Source: a virus
Strand: one strand, 5' to 3'
DNA length: 40,240 nt
IMG/VR virus record: IMGVR_UViG_3300037234_000268
Span: 1 to 40,240 of that record
A program made the position numbers and the translations under genes. Under the pieces are notes generated by a model. The model was not told the origin of the DNA, did not search any database, and saw only the letters and a list, made by a program, of their open reading frames with translations. Positions within the stretch are counted from its first letter, which is position 1. Every line of letters begins with the position of its first letter. Below are positions 1 through 6,355 of this stretch, piece after piece.

Positions 1-126
1 TTTTTAGTTTTCTCCGCAAATATTTTGGTGACTTTTCCATTTAATGTAAAACTGGAAATATCGCCTTCACTGGAAATATCGCCTTCACTGTAAATATAGC
101 CTTCACTGTAAATATAGCCTTCACTG
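1..126. repeat. Left copy of the terminal direct repeat
   Basis: These 126 bases recur exactly at 40095-40220. The first mismatch is base 127 (g) against base 40221 (t), inside the 18-bp tandem array. A gene reads continuously across the joined ends, so this is best read as the overlap of a circular or circularly permuted genome; a true terminal repeat cut short by the array is possible. Confidence 0.9.
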
Positions 127-356
127 GAAATATCGCCTTCACTGGAAATATCGCCTTCACTGTAAATATAGCCTTCACTGTAAATATAGCCTTCACTATA
201 AATATAGCCTTCACTGTAAATATAGCCTTCACTGTAAATATAGCCTTTACTGTAAATATCTATTTCAATTTTAAATAATTCTTTTTTATCAAAATATATA
301 TTGCCTTCGTTATCCGTATATTTGTCTAACTGCTTTTTATTTTTTATTGTTATCAT
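1..356 (-). CDS. Tandem hexapeptide-repeat protein, N-terminal part (continues at the right end of the window)
   Basis: The function is not recognised. An ATG at 356 lies 7 nt after AAGGAG; an earlier ATG at 362 is only one base from it, so 356 is preferred. About 30 non-repetitive residues (MITIKNKKQLDKYTDNEG...) lead into 11-12 hexapeptides of the type E-G-[YD]-I-[YS]-S. The frame leaves the window at base 1 and resumes at 40094, giving a C-terminal domain that ends at 39914. Regular Ile and Gly every six residues suggest a beta-solenoid stalk (inference). The gene has its own promoter (375-403) and precedes the DnaC-like gene. An alternative frame of the same array gives KAIFTV repeats, but it lacks the non-repetitive flanks. 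Confidence 0.75.
   Translation of the reverse strand, partial: MITIKNKKQLDKYTDNEGNIYFDKKELFKIEIDIYSKGYIYSEGYIYSEGYIYSEGYIYSEGYIYSEGDISSEGDISSEGYIYSEGYIYSEGDISSEGDISSFTLNGKVTKIFAEKTK
51..266. repeat. 18-bp minisatellite inside a coding region
   Basis: There are twelve units of 18 bp, the last degenerate. On the plus strand they are of two main kinds: A = actggaaatatcgccttc and B = actgtaaatatagccttc. The order is A A B B A A B B C B B' plus a degenerate unit, where C has actata and B' has cttt. The AABB block therefore duplicates as a 72-bp higher-order unit. Because 18 is divisible by 3, unit gain or loss keeps the minus-strand frame and changes the protein by six residues per unit. Confidence 0.95.
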
Positions 357-374
357 AATCATTCTCCTTGATTA

Positions 375-403
375 AGTTTACTATGTTTGGTGTATTATGT
401 CAA
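375..403 (-). promoter_or_regulatory. Sigma70-type promoter for the repeat-protein/DnaC operon
   Basis: Minus strand: TTGACA (403-398), 17-bp spacer, TAAACT (380-375), preceded by AAATCTC. It overlaps the stop codon of the methyltransferase gene ending at 381 and would start transcription about 10-15 nt before the start codon at 356. It belongs to the TYTC-TTGAC group seen elsewhere in the genome. Confidence 0.75.
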
Positions 404-902
404 GAGATTTATTGAGTTGGTTATCTATTTTCATAAATGTTATCCAGTGTGTTTTTTGTGCCTTGCCGGATGGATGGCCAAACAAAGGATTATATCTACA
501 CAGCTTTAATATTTCTTTTAGGAGTATATCGCACTCATTCCATTTGAATATCAAGATACCATTATCTTCTAATACCCTAAAACACTCCGAGAATCCTTTT
601 GATATATCGCCCTTCCAAGTGGCTTTCTCTAAGCTACCATACGATGCTCTCATATAACTCTTTTCACCTAAAAACAAATGTGGCGGATCAAAAACAACTA
701 GCTTGAATGATTTATCCTCTAAATCTAAGTGTCTAAAATCCATCACCTTATCTGGTAGACATTTCCTAGTTCTTGCATCTTTACCTTTACCGATTATCGT
801 TGGCTGCATTACCCTCCTATCTAAAAATAATGTGTTCTCATTCTCTTTGTCAAACCAAAATTGACGACCACCACAACAAGGATCTAATATAATTTTATCC
901 AT
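381..902 (-). CDS. Class I SAM-dependent methyltransferase, probable DNA methylase
   Basis: The protein has 173 residues. An N-terminal LDPCCGG motif fits the SAM-binding loop, and VVFDPPH further on resembles the DPPY/F catalytic motif of amino-methyltransferases; the third and fourth positions matter, and His replaces the aromatic residue. The phage family with DPCCGGRxFWFD...FDPPH is usually annotated as a DNA methylase or hypothetical methyltransferase. The start at 902 is chosen because ATG overlaps the previous stop as TGATG and sits 6 nt after GGAG; a GTG at 905 is too close to that site. It is the last gene of the block with the replication initiator. Its substrate is not shown by the sequence. 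Confidence 0.7.
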   Translation of the reverse strand: MDKIILDPCCGGRQFWFDKENENTLFLDRRVMQPTIIGKGKDARTRKCLPDKVMDFRHLDLEDKSFKLVVFDPPHLFLGEKSYMRASYGSLEKATWKGDISKGFSECFRVLEDNGILIFKWNECDILLKEILKLCRYNPLFGHPSGKAQKTHWITFMKIDNQLNKSLDIIHQT

Positions 903-1699
903 CACATACTCCCAAAATCAACATCTTTTCGCTTCTTCTCTCTCTCAGCTTCTTGATTATCCAGCTTTGCACAGCTACCAGTGTGTATCTGTTTACCTGT
1001 ATGAGTGGCTTTTGGTGTATCAATTTCATCATTCCAACATTCATTGTTAAGATATGTCATCGGATCTTTACGAAACTTTTTATCAGGCTTGCTTTTAACA
1101 TAGGCTTCTACGGTGCTAAGTATTTTATCGATGTTAGTTTGTTTTAGCTTTTTCCATTTATCAAGTGATTTCTTATGACATACTTTTTTATCGTATATAT
1201 TCCAAAACTTATCGAATGATTCCTCAACCTTTAATTTAAGTGATGTTACCTCTTTTGTAGGAAGGTCTGTATCTTGGTTAGTGTTATTAGTACTTGGTAT
1301 AGTTAGTAATTGGTTAAAGTTAGTATTTAGTAGTTGCGGATTATCCGTTTTCGGGGTTTCCGTTTCCGATGAATCCGTTTTCGGTTTATCCGATTTCGGT
1401 AAATAGGACTCTACTCCAGATTCAATTATATCGTAATCATAACCTAGAAATTTACCCTTATCACGTCTGATTGTACGCTTTATGTATCCATATTGTATTA
1501 GTTCTTTGACTATTGAGGCCGTGCTATCTTTTCCGTTCTTAGCGTGCTTTGTGAGTTCTTGAACGTACACCTCCCAATCATCTGGTAGACTCAATAGATA
1601 TGACATTAATCCTTTAGCTTGCCAACTAAGACGGTCATCTTTTAGAGCGGTGTTATCTAATACTGTAAAGTTCTTATTTTTGTGTGTTCTAATTATCAT
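902..1699 (-). CDS. Replication initiator / replisome-organiser-like protein with N-terminal winged helix
   Basis: The protein has 265 residues. Its N-terminus (FTVLDNTALKDDRLSWQAKG, then LMSYLLSLPDDWEV) is the typical helix-turn-helix opening of phage and plasmid replication proteins, followed by a KELIQYGYIKR wing. A low-complexity Thr/Asn/Ser linker (about residues 95-150) leads to a C-terminal helical domain (FDKFWNIYDKKVCHKKSLDKWKK) resembling the DnaT/DnaD-type tails that contact the helicase loader. ATG at 1699 follows AAGGA by 8 nt. The DnaC-like loader at 39899-39156 is the likely partner. No helicase or primase gene is visible, so the host's are probably recruited. Confidence 0.75.
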   Translation of the reverse strand: MIIRTHKNKNFTVLDNTALKDDRLSWQAKGLMSYLLSLPDDWEVYVQELTKHAKNGKDSTASIVKELIQYGYIKRTIRRDKGKFLGYDYDIIESGVESYLPKSDKPKTDSSETETPKTDNPQLLNTNFNQLLTIPSTNNTNQDTDLPTKEVTSLKLKVEESFDKFWNIYDKKVCHKKSLDKWKKLKQTNIDKILSTVEAYVKSKPDKKFRKDPMTYLNNECWNDEIDTPKATHTGKQIHTGSCAKLDNQEAEREKKRKDVDFGSM

Positions 1700-1720
1700 T
1701 ATTGAATTCCTTATTTAGTG

Positions 1721-2461
1721 TCAACATACATTATTATATAATCTAAGTATGTCATCTTTAAAAAATATATTTCTGCATTCTCGTTTAAATGCATCAATTC
1801 CGACTGACTCATACACTCCCCTTAACATGTTTCTAGATTGCCAATCGCTATAATAAGAAACTTTATAAAGAATATTTGTAGAGCATTTATAAAATTCCTC
1901 TAGTCCAGGATTGTTTTTTAATTCTAATCTTGAAGCTAAAACCTTTGGGAGTTTTTTTAAAACTAATTCAGCTGTATCGTCATTATCCTTATAGTATTGA
2001 TTTATACAAATGTCTAAACTATCCAAAACTTCATTTAATTCATATTTTTTAATAAACCCCTTGACTTTCTTTTTGAATTTAATACTAAATCCATATCCAG
2101 TTGTCGATTTAAAAACATCTTGAATGGCGTTTACTTCATTTTCTCTATAATCCGATATACTTTCTCGGTAATCTAACAACATTTTTAATTGTTCATTTTT
2201 ATCTTTTAACAATTTAAGTTGTTTAGCTTGTTTCTTCACTGACGAATTATCAGATAATTTTCGTTTACCTTTACCGCGATTACAATCAAAACAAGATGTT
2301 ACTAAATTAAGTAGTGAGTTATCACCACCTTCTACAACTGGCTTTATGTGGTCTATCTCTAGTACAACATCTGGTGCTGATTTTCCACAGTATTGACAAG
2401 TAAAGCTGTCGCGCTTGAACACCTCAAAACGGCATTTCTTTGTTATTGATTTTCTTTTCAT
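1721..2461 (-). CDS. HNH endonuclease
   Basis: The protein has 246 residues. The HNH domain occupies the first 65: paired cysteines C22/C25 (CQYC) and C57/C60 (CFDC) would bind structural zinc, and EIDHIKP (D37, H38) followed by NSLLNLV gives the beta-beta-alpha metal core. The rest is Lys- and Asn-rich and helical, with a coiled-coil stretch (KQAKQLKLLKDKNEQLKML), and may be the DNA-binding part. The gene stands alone behind its own promoter (2545-2573) and a structured leader that can pair with its ribosome site, as expected for a free-standing homing-type endonuclease. It could also have a packaging or recombination role, but it is far from the terminase genes. Confidence 0.85.
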   Translation of the reverse strand: MKRKSITKKCRFEVFKRDSFTCQYCGKSAPDVVLEIDHIKPVVEGGDNSLLNLVTSCFDCNRGKGKRKLSDNSSVKKQAKQLKLLKDKNEQLKMLLDYRESISDYRENEVNAIQDVFKSTTGYGFSIKFKKKVKGFIKKYELNEVLDSLDICINQYYKDNDDTAELVLKKLPKVLASRLELKNNPGLEEFYKCSTNILYKVSYYSDWQSRNMLRGVYESVGIDAFKRECRNIFFKDDILRLYNNVC

Positions 2462-2466
2462 TTGAA

Positions 2467-2531
2467 CTCCTAAAACACTCCATTGACAATGAAAGCGAGC
2501 CGGCCGCTAAACCGGCTCTATGTCTTAGGAG
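2467..2531 (-). promoter_or_regulatory. Structured 5' leader predicted to occlude the HNH ribosome-binding site
   Basis: In the minus-strand transcript, CUCCUAAGAC (2531-2522) can form ten consecutive pairs, one of them G-U, with GUUUUAGGAG (2476-2467), which contains the GGAG ribosome site of the gene starting at 2461. Nested inside is a GC-rich hairpin, GAGCCGG (2518-2512) with CCGGCTC (2503-2497) around an 8-nt loop. There is no T-run, so it is not an intrinsic terminator. Translational repression by SD masking is the simplest reading. Confidence 0.7.
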
Positions 2532-2544
2532 AGTTTGAACGTGT

Positions 2545-2573
2545 ATTATACTATGTGGTTGTGTTTATGTAAA
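2545..2573 (-). promoter_or_regulatory. Sigma70-type promoter of the HNH gene
   Basis: Minus strand: TTTACA (2573-2568), 17-bp spacer ending in CATAG, TATAAT (2550-2545). Predicted transcription starts near 2538, leaving about 75 nt of leader, which contains the SD-masking structure. Confidence 0.8.
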
Positions 2574-2632
2574 GGGCATTTCATTTCAACAGAGATATGC
2601 TATATCTGACATATACTGTTAATATGATATTG

Positions 2633-2971
2633 CTATTTCTCACGCCTCTCAGATATTAACCCCTGCAATAATATCAAGTATGTTATTATATCCAGTATAC
2701 GCCCATCAATAGGTTCTGATAGTGTGCTTTCTAATTCAGCTATAGATTTGCCATTCTGCAATTCCCTGATAAATGACATTAGGCTATCCCAGTGCTTTGA
2801 TGCATACACGCTCCATATTGTTTCGGGATTCAATCCGAGATTAGCACCGTTACGTTTGAAGTTAGCAAGTCTATCGATATGTCCGCTATACTCTTTGCCT
2901 TTGTTATCCATCACATCGGCAACATCCTTAAATATATTGTTTCTAAGTTTGACTATTTCATCTGTGTTCAT
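2633..2971 (-). CDS. Nucleotide modification-associated domain 1 (DUF1599-like) protein
   Basis: The protein has 112 residues. The pattern NKGKEYSG...DRLANFKRNG...PETIWSVYASKHWDSL...EPIDGRILDIITYLILL matches DUF1599, also called nucleotide modification-associated domain 1, a helical family found in phages and linked by gene-neighbourhood studies to DNA base modification or nucleotide metabolism. ATG follows AAGGAG by 6 nt and immediately follows the stop of the upstream exonuclease, so the two are probably co-translated. No direct enzymatic function can be stated. Confidence 0.75.
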   Translation of the reverse strand: MNTDEIVKLRNNIFKDVADVMDNKGKEYSGHIDRLANFKRNGANLGLNPETIWSVYASKHWDSLMSFIRELQNGKSIAELESTLSEPIDGRILDIITYLILLQGLISERREK

Positions 2972-3928
2972 TTATATCTCCTTAGTATATAGCATTTTCA
3001 AATAAGTTCTATTTGATACTCTGTATTGTGTATTGCAATCTCTGCACTTCATATTGCGTCTGACGACTCCCATAGCTGTTGTATATGCTTTGTAAAACTC
3101 AACATCATTTCCGGCACACTCTGGGCACTCCCATTTTTTGCCACCGCTTAAAACAGCATAGTTTGTGTTGTGATATAGATATGGAGACAAAACACTATAT
3201 GCATCTTCTGTTAAGATAACATCGTTTTCACAGTATGCGATCATTTCATTTATTGCTTTATCATCTCTATCATCAATGCACTGCTCCCATAATTCAAAAC
3301 CAGCGTGATCTAATTTTTTACCTACGTTCAAGAACTTACCAATATAATCTAATTTGTTAGATGCAAATCTAAAATATTGCTTTGCTTTTTTAAGCGTATC
3401 AAGTGTTCTGTAAGTTGGGAACATTAGTACACCGTATCGGATACACCTGGCTCTCAACTCTTTAACATCAAAGTTGTCAATATTATGACCGATTATTTCA
3501 TCAGCTTCACCAAGTACCTTGATAAACTTTTTAAGCATCTGCTTTTCACCTTTGCGAAAATCAACAGTGTGGACCTTATCGTCATACTGCCATTTGTAAG
3601 ATATACAGATAATCTCTTTATCCTTCTCGATAGTATCTGGATTGAAATATTTGATATAATTTTTTAATTGGAACGCCTTTATTTTCAGCGTATAATATCC
3701 AGTTTCAATATCAAAGAATAATCTTTTAATCGGCTGCGCTTTGGCTTGTATCTTTAAGCTAAGTCTATTTTCAGCTATCCATTTTCTGACAGTATCTAAG
3801 TCTTTATTGAGTTCAAACTTTTTGATAATATCTCTGGCGACGTGAGTATTATTTTCCATCTGCTCCATTCTAACTTTTGCATACTCTCTAATCTTCTTTC
3901 CATATCTTGAATTGTTTCTGGTGTTCAT
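2972..3928 (-). CDS. DnaQ/PolB-type DEDDy 3'-5' exonuclease with C-terminal zinc ribbon
   Basis: The protein has 318 residues. A charged helical N-terminus (1-65) is followed by an RNase H-like exonuclease domain. Visible motifs are FFDIETG (D73, E75; ExoI), IGHNIDNFD (146-153; ExoII) and YCENDV (Y231, D235; ExoIII), which make it DEDDy type. The C-terminus has a zinc ribbon (CPEC...CRDC). It would remove nucleotides from 3' ends of DNA during repair, recombination or degradation. It is the first gene after the large non-coding region and its promoter (4120-4148), with a roughly 180-nt leader. No polymerase domain is present, so it is not a truncated PolB. Confidence 0.85.
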   Translation of the reverse strand: MNTRNNSRYGKKIREYAKVRMEQMENNTHVARDIIKKFELNKDLDTVRKWIAENRLSLKIQAKAQPIKRLFFDIETGYYTLKIKAFQLKNYIKYFNPDTIEKDKEIICISYKWQYDDKVHTVDFRKGEKQMLKKFIKVLGEADEIIGHNIDNFDVKELRARCIRYGVLMFPTYRTLDTLKKAKQYFRFASNKLDYIGKFLNVGKKLDHAGFELWEQCIDDRDDKAINEMIAYCENDVILTEDAYSVLSPYLYHNTNYAVLSGGKKWECPECAGNDVEFYKAYTTAMGVVRRNMKCRDCNTQYRVSNRTYLKMLYTKEI

Positions 3929-4119
3929 AATATCTCCTTTTATTAGTTTATATCCTTATTTATTTTTTAAATAATAAGGTTACACACTTATTTTATACGC
4001 TTCTATATAGTGTTTTTTGCAATCTGTAGGGGGTTAGAAAATGTCTTATTAGATATAATTGGTTATCTATCGAAAACATTATTAAAACGCCTTACAAACG
4101 ATATTATATTATTGATACA

Positions 4120-4148
4120 ATTATACTATGATATGTGTATATCGTCAA
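4120..4148 (-). promoter_or_regulatory. Strong sigma70-type promoter of the exonuclease operon
   Basis: Minus strand: TTGACG (4148-4143), 17-bp spacer ending in CATAG, TATAAT (4125-4120), preceded by TTTCTC. The GTTAA repeats begin 16 bp upstream of the -35 box, where an activator or repressor array would sit. Confidence 0.85.
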
Positions 4149-4163
4149 GAGAAATATTTAATA

Positions 4164-4239
4164 AGTTAATAATTCCGTGATAAGTTAACATTGAATTATG
4201 TTGTGTTAAGATTTTGCGATTATGTTAACATTGAATTAT
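4164..4239. repeat. Four GTTAA iterons at 19-21 bp spacing
   Basis: GTTAA begins at 4164, 4184, 4205 and 4224, giving spacings of 20, 21 and 19 bp, close to two helical turns. Copies two and four extend to the identical 16-mer gttaacattgaattat (4184-4199 and 4224-4239). Same-face spacing upstream of a promoter fits binding sites for a regulator or replication initiator; the binding protein is unknown. Confidence 0.7.
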
Positions 4240-4279
4240 CTGACAGAATGCATAGTGAGAGGATATGCAAACTGCCAGA
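4239..4279 (-). other. Long imperfect hairpin downstream of the recombination operon
   Basis: Plus-strand arms are tctgacag (4239-4246) with ctgccaga (4272-4279), and tgcata (4249-4254) with tatgca (4264-4269). An AA/AA internal loop and a 9-nt loop complete it. As minus-strand RNA all 14 pairs form, one as G-U. There is no U-tract, so a standard terminator is unlikely. It could be an RNA-processing site, a factor-dependent terminator or part of an origin. Confidence 0.6.
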
Positions 4280-4339
4280 CTAAACTAATTAAGGAAAATA
4301 GTTATATAGAATTATAATCTATATCGTAAATTAATACAA

Positions 4340-4594
4340 CTATATATTCAGTTGTCTTTTTTCTTTATTGGCGTTAATCAATTCATTTTCGATAAAATTT
4401 TCGGGAATTCTTCTACCTAGAAGCGGTATAACTTTTAACATTTTATACAAGCAATCATTCATTCTAATGCCTAGACTAAAAAAATGATACCCGTATGTAT
4501 GACACATAGACTCTATACTTTCTCTACTTTTTAAAAGGCCAGCATATTGGCAACGGTTAAAATATATTCGCATTTCTTTTTCTATTCTATCCAT
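4340..4594 (-). CDS. Small basic protein of unknown function
   Basis: There are 84 residues from ATG 4594, which sits 7 nt after AAGGA. Longer in-frame extensions reach back into the upstream gene, but their ATGs (4621, 4762) lack a ribosome site. It is Arg/Lys-rich with MDRIEKEMRIYFNRCQYAG and a helical C-terminus; I recognise no domain. It is the last gene of the recombination block and ends beside a weak CAACT/AGTTG inverted repeat. Confidence 0.55.
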   Translation of the reverse strand: MDRIEKEMRIYFNRCQYAGLLKSRESIESMCHTYGYHFFSLGIRMNDCLYKMLKVIPLLGRRIPENFIENELINANKEKRQLNI

Positions 4595-4604
4595 CTTTTT
4601 ATCC

Positions 4605-5063
4605 TTATATTGTATTCTCATTGCTTTGATAATGCGTAAACCAATCATCAAACTTAATGCCGTACTTGTCAAGTATAATCTCTTTTGACTTCTCAAAAAA
4701 TGCTGTTCTGTCTCTTTGTGTACAATCTCCAAATGATATGCTTTTGGTAACGGGCACATCAAATATGACAGCGTTCTTTTTTATGGGTATATATTCACAG
4801 TGTCCACAATCAATCTTCAAGTGTATCATAAACAGATTGTAATCGTCATTAAATTGCTCATTGACATAACCGAATGCATAATGAAAAAACGCCTGAAAAC
4901 ATTTCATCTGAATCACAGCAGTGTCTGATTTACAGTATTTGATTATCTTAGTTATCTCAGATACTATCTTGGTTCTGTCATTCTTACCATCGATAGCAAC
5001 GCTCTTTAACGCTACTATCTTTTTGAAGAAGTGGATTAAAAATACATTGCTATCATTTTCCAT
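4605..5063 (-). CDS. Hypothetical protein in the recombination/SSB operon
   Basis: The protein has 152 residues and is not recognised. It contains a CGHCEYIPIKK stretch near residue 87 and otherwise looks like a compact mixed alpha/beta protein. The ribosome site before ATG 5063 is weak; a direct repeat TAGCAATT lies there instead. It follows SSB and precedes the small gene at 4594 with a short gap. A role in DNA metabolism is suggested only by position. Confidence 0.65.
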   Translation of the reverse strand: MENDSNVFLIHFFKKIVALKSVAIDGKNDRTKIVSEITKIIKYCKSDTAVIQMKCFQAFFHYAFGYVNEQFNDDYNLFMIHLKIDCGHCEYIPIKKNAVIFDVPVTKSISFGDCTQRDRTAFFEKSKEIILDKYGIKFDDWFTHYQSNENTI

Positions 5064-5094
5064 AATTGCTACTTTGAATTGCTACAATGCGTAC

Positions 5095-5538
5095 CTAAAA
5101 CGGTACGTCTTTTCCCGTAATAGCATCTCCCTCGGCAACAGCACCGCCTTGACCGCTTGCCCACTCTGGCTCTGGAATAGGTATGTCATTTGATGGCTGA
5201 CTTTGTTGTGGTTGTCCATCTTTTTTACCACCAACGAACTGCACAGTGTTTGCTACTATATCAACCGATGATCTATTTTGCCCGTTCTTGTCTGTGAAAC
5301 GACTTTGTTTTAATCGGCCTTGCACAATAACAGCAGATCCCTTTTTGAGATATTGACCGCACATTTCAGCAGTTTTATTCCACGCTACAACATTAAAAAA
5401 TGATGTGTCGTTTGGGTCTTCTTTCTTCATTCCATTAACAGCTATACTAAACTTGCATACTTGCTTTTGTGATGTTGTAAATGTCACCTCTGGGTCTCTA
5501 GTTAGTCTACCGTGTTGTACTGTTATATTTGTATCCAT
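5095..5538 (-). CDS. ssb: Single-stranded DNA-binding protein
   Basis: The protein has 147 residues. An OB-fold N-terminal domain (1-105) shows the usual GRLTRDPEV, KFSIAVNG, FFNVVAWNKTAEMCGQYLKKGS and VIVQGRLKQSRFTDKNGQ signatures. A Gln/Pro/Gly-rich linker leads to an acidic tail ending DVPF, the tip that recruits repair and replication partners in bacterial SSBs. It would coat single-stranded DNA during replication and annealing. GAGG precedes ATG by 7 nt, and the gene sits 1 nt behind the coiled-coil gene and close to the annealing protein. Confidence 0.95.
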   Translation of the reverse strand: MDTNITVQHGRLTRDPEVTFTTSQKQVCKFSIAVNGMKKEDPNDTSFFNVVAWNKTAEMCGQYLKKGSAVIVQGRLKQSRFTDKNGQNRSSVDIVANTVQFVGGKKDGQPQQSQPSNDIPIPEPEWASGQGGAVAEGDAITGKDVPF

Positions 5539-5539
5539 A

Positions 5540-6355
5540 TTATTGTTCCTCTTTATTTATTTTGTGTAATGATATTAATATATTTTGTAAGCTATTTTGT
5601 ACGTAGCTAATTATTGCCTTGTTAGTATACAATTCACAATCTGGTATAGCTATCTTTTCTATAGCACTAATTAGAGTTGCTATTTTATCATTGTCAGATA
5701 CTGGTTTTTTATGTTCTTTACAATAATCTACCTCGACCATATCGGCTGTCTCAATTAGCTTCTCCTTATCAGCTTTGAGTTGTGCATTTTCTTTTATTAG
5801 TGTATCTCTTACTTTTGATTCTAACTCCCTATCAATAACAGCTTGCTTCTCTGCTTCGGCTTTGTTATTGTGCGCAACTTTTACAGTGTCCAATAAGTTA
5901 GCAAATGTGAAAGCGTCCATATTATCAAAGCTGTATAAACTAGCGTCTGTATATTTAGAGAGTTGGTCTATCCAATCTAGTACAATCTTTTCACGTTCAA
6001 CCTTTAATTTGATAGCGACATAATCCTCTTGCTCTTGTAGGTGCTTCTCGATAGGCACAACCAGTGCTTTGAGAACATTAGCAACACCATCAATGGCTTT
6101 ACCGTTGCACACAATAGCAGCTTTTAATAGTTTGCGCTTTTTCTCTGCACCAGTTCTTATATCTCTTAGTGCTAGTCTAACAGTTCGTGCTTCGTTCATA
6201 AGCTCTGTGTCGTTATCATCGGTAACAACAATAGACATCGCTTTCTCTTGCCACTTCTTAGCTTCGTCAAAGTATTTATTAAATGTATCTTTGATTGTAG
6301 TTCCAAGTTCACCGGATAGATCGTTTGTCTCAATTATAGATGTTATGTTTTCCAT
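5540..6355 (-). CDS. Coiled-coil protein paired with the annealing recombinase
   Basis: The protein has 271 residues and is almost entirely helical and charged, with heptad-like stretches around 45-130 (LRDIRTGAEKKRKLLKAAI) and 165-205. It resembles the DUF1351-like coiled-coil proteins that often sit beside phage recombinases, although I cannot confirm the family. Its ATG overlaps the upstream stop as TAATG, implying coupled translation with the annealing protein. Confidence 0.7.
   Translation of the reverse strand: MENITSIIETNDLSGELGTTIKDTFNKYFDEAKKWQEKAMSIVVTDDNDTELMNEARTVRLALRDIRTGAEKKRKLLKAAIVCNGKAIDGVANVLKALVVPIEKHLQEQEDYVAIKLKVEREKIVLDWIDQLSKYTDASLYSFDNMDAFTFANLLDTVKVAHNNKAEAEKQAVIDRELESKVRDTLIKENAQLKADKEKLIETADMVEVDYCKEHKKPVSDNDKIATLISAIEKIAIPDCELYTNKAIISYVQNSLQNILISLHKINKEEQ

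Larger units (their letters stand above)
3929..4339. other. Main intergenic region, candidate replication origin or control region
   Basis: This is the largest gene-free stretch (about 410 bp). From high to low coordinates it holds a long imperfect hairpin (4239-4279), four phased GTTAA repeats (4164-4239), a strong leftward promoter (4120-4148) and a leader of about 180 nt, with an AT-rich inverted repeat CCTTATT/AATAAGG near 3954-3979. I see no ORF with a ribosome site in it. It separates the recombination block from the exonuclease block. Confidence 0.6.

Noticed and set aside
41-232. 63-residue KAIFTV-repeat frame within the 18-bp array
   Set aside because: It is a shifted reading of the same repeats, has no ribosome site and no unique flanks, whereas the EGYIYS frame continues into unique domains on both sides and across the genome junction.
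51-266. 18-bp repeats as a CRISPR array
   Set aside because: Units are contiguous with no spacers and lie inside a coding frame.
2497-2518. GC-rich hairpin before the HNH gene as an intrinsic terminator
   Set aside because: No T-run follows on the minus strand and the hairpin lies downstream of that gene's own promoter, inside a larger SD-pairing structure.
4340-4762. 140-residue version of the small basic gene
   Set aside because: Its first 56 residues overlap the upstream gene in another frame and have no ribosome site; ATG 4594 has AAGGA at good spacing.
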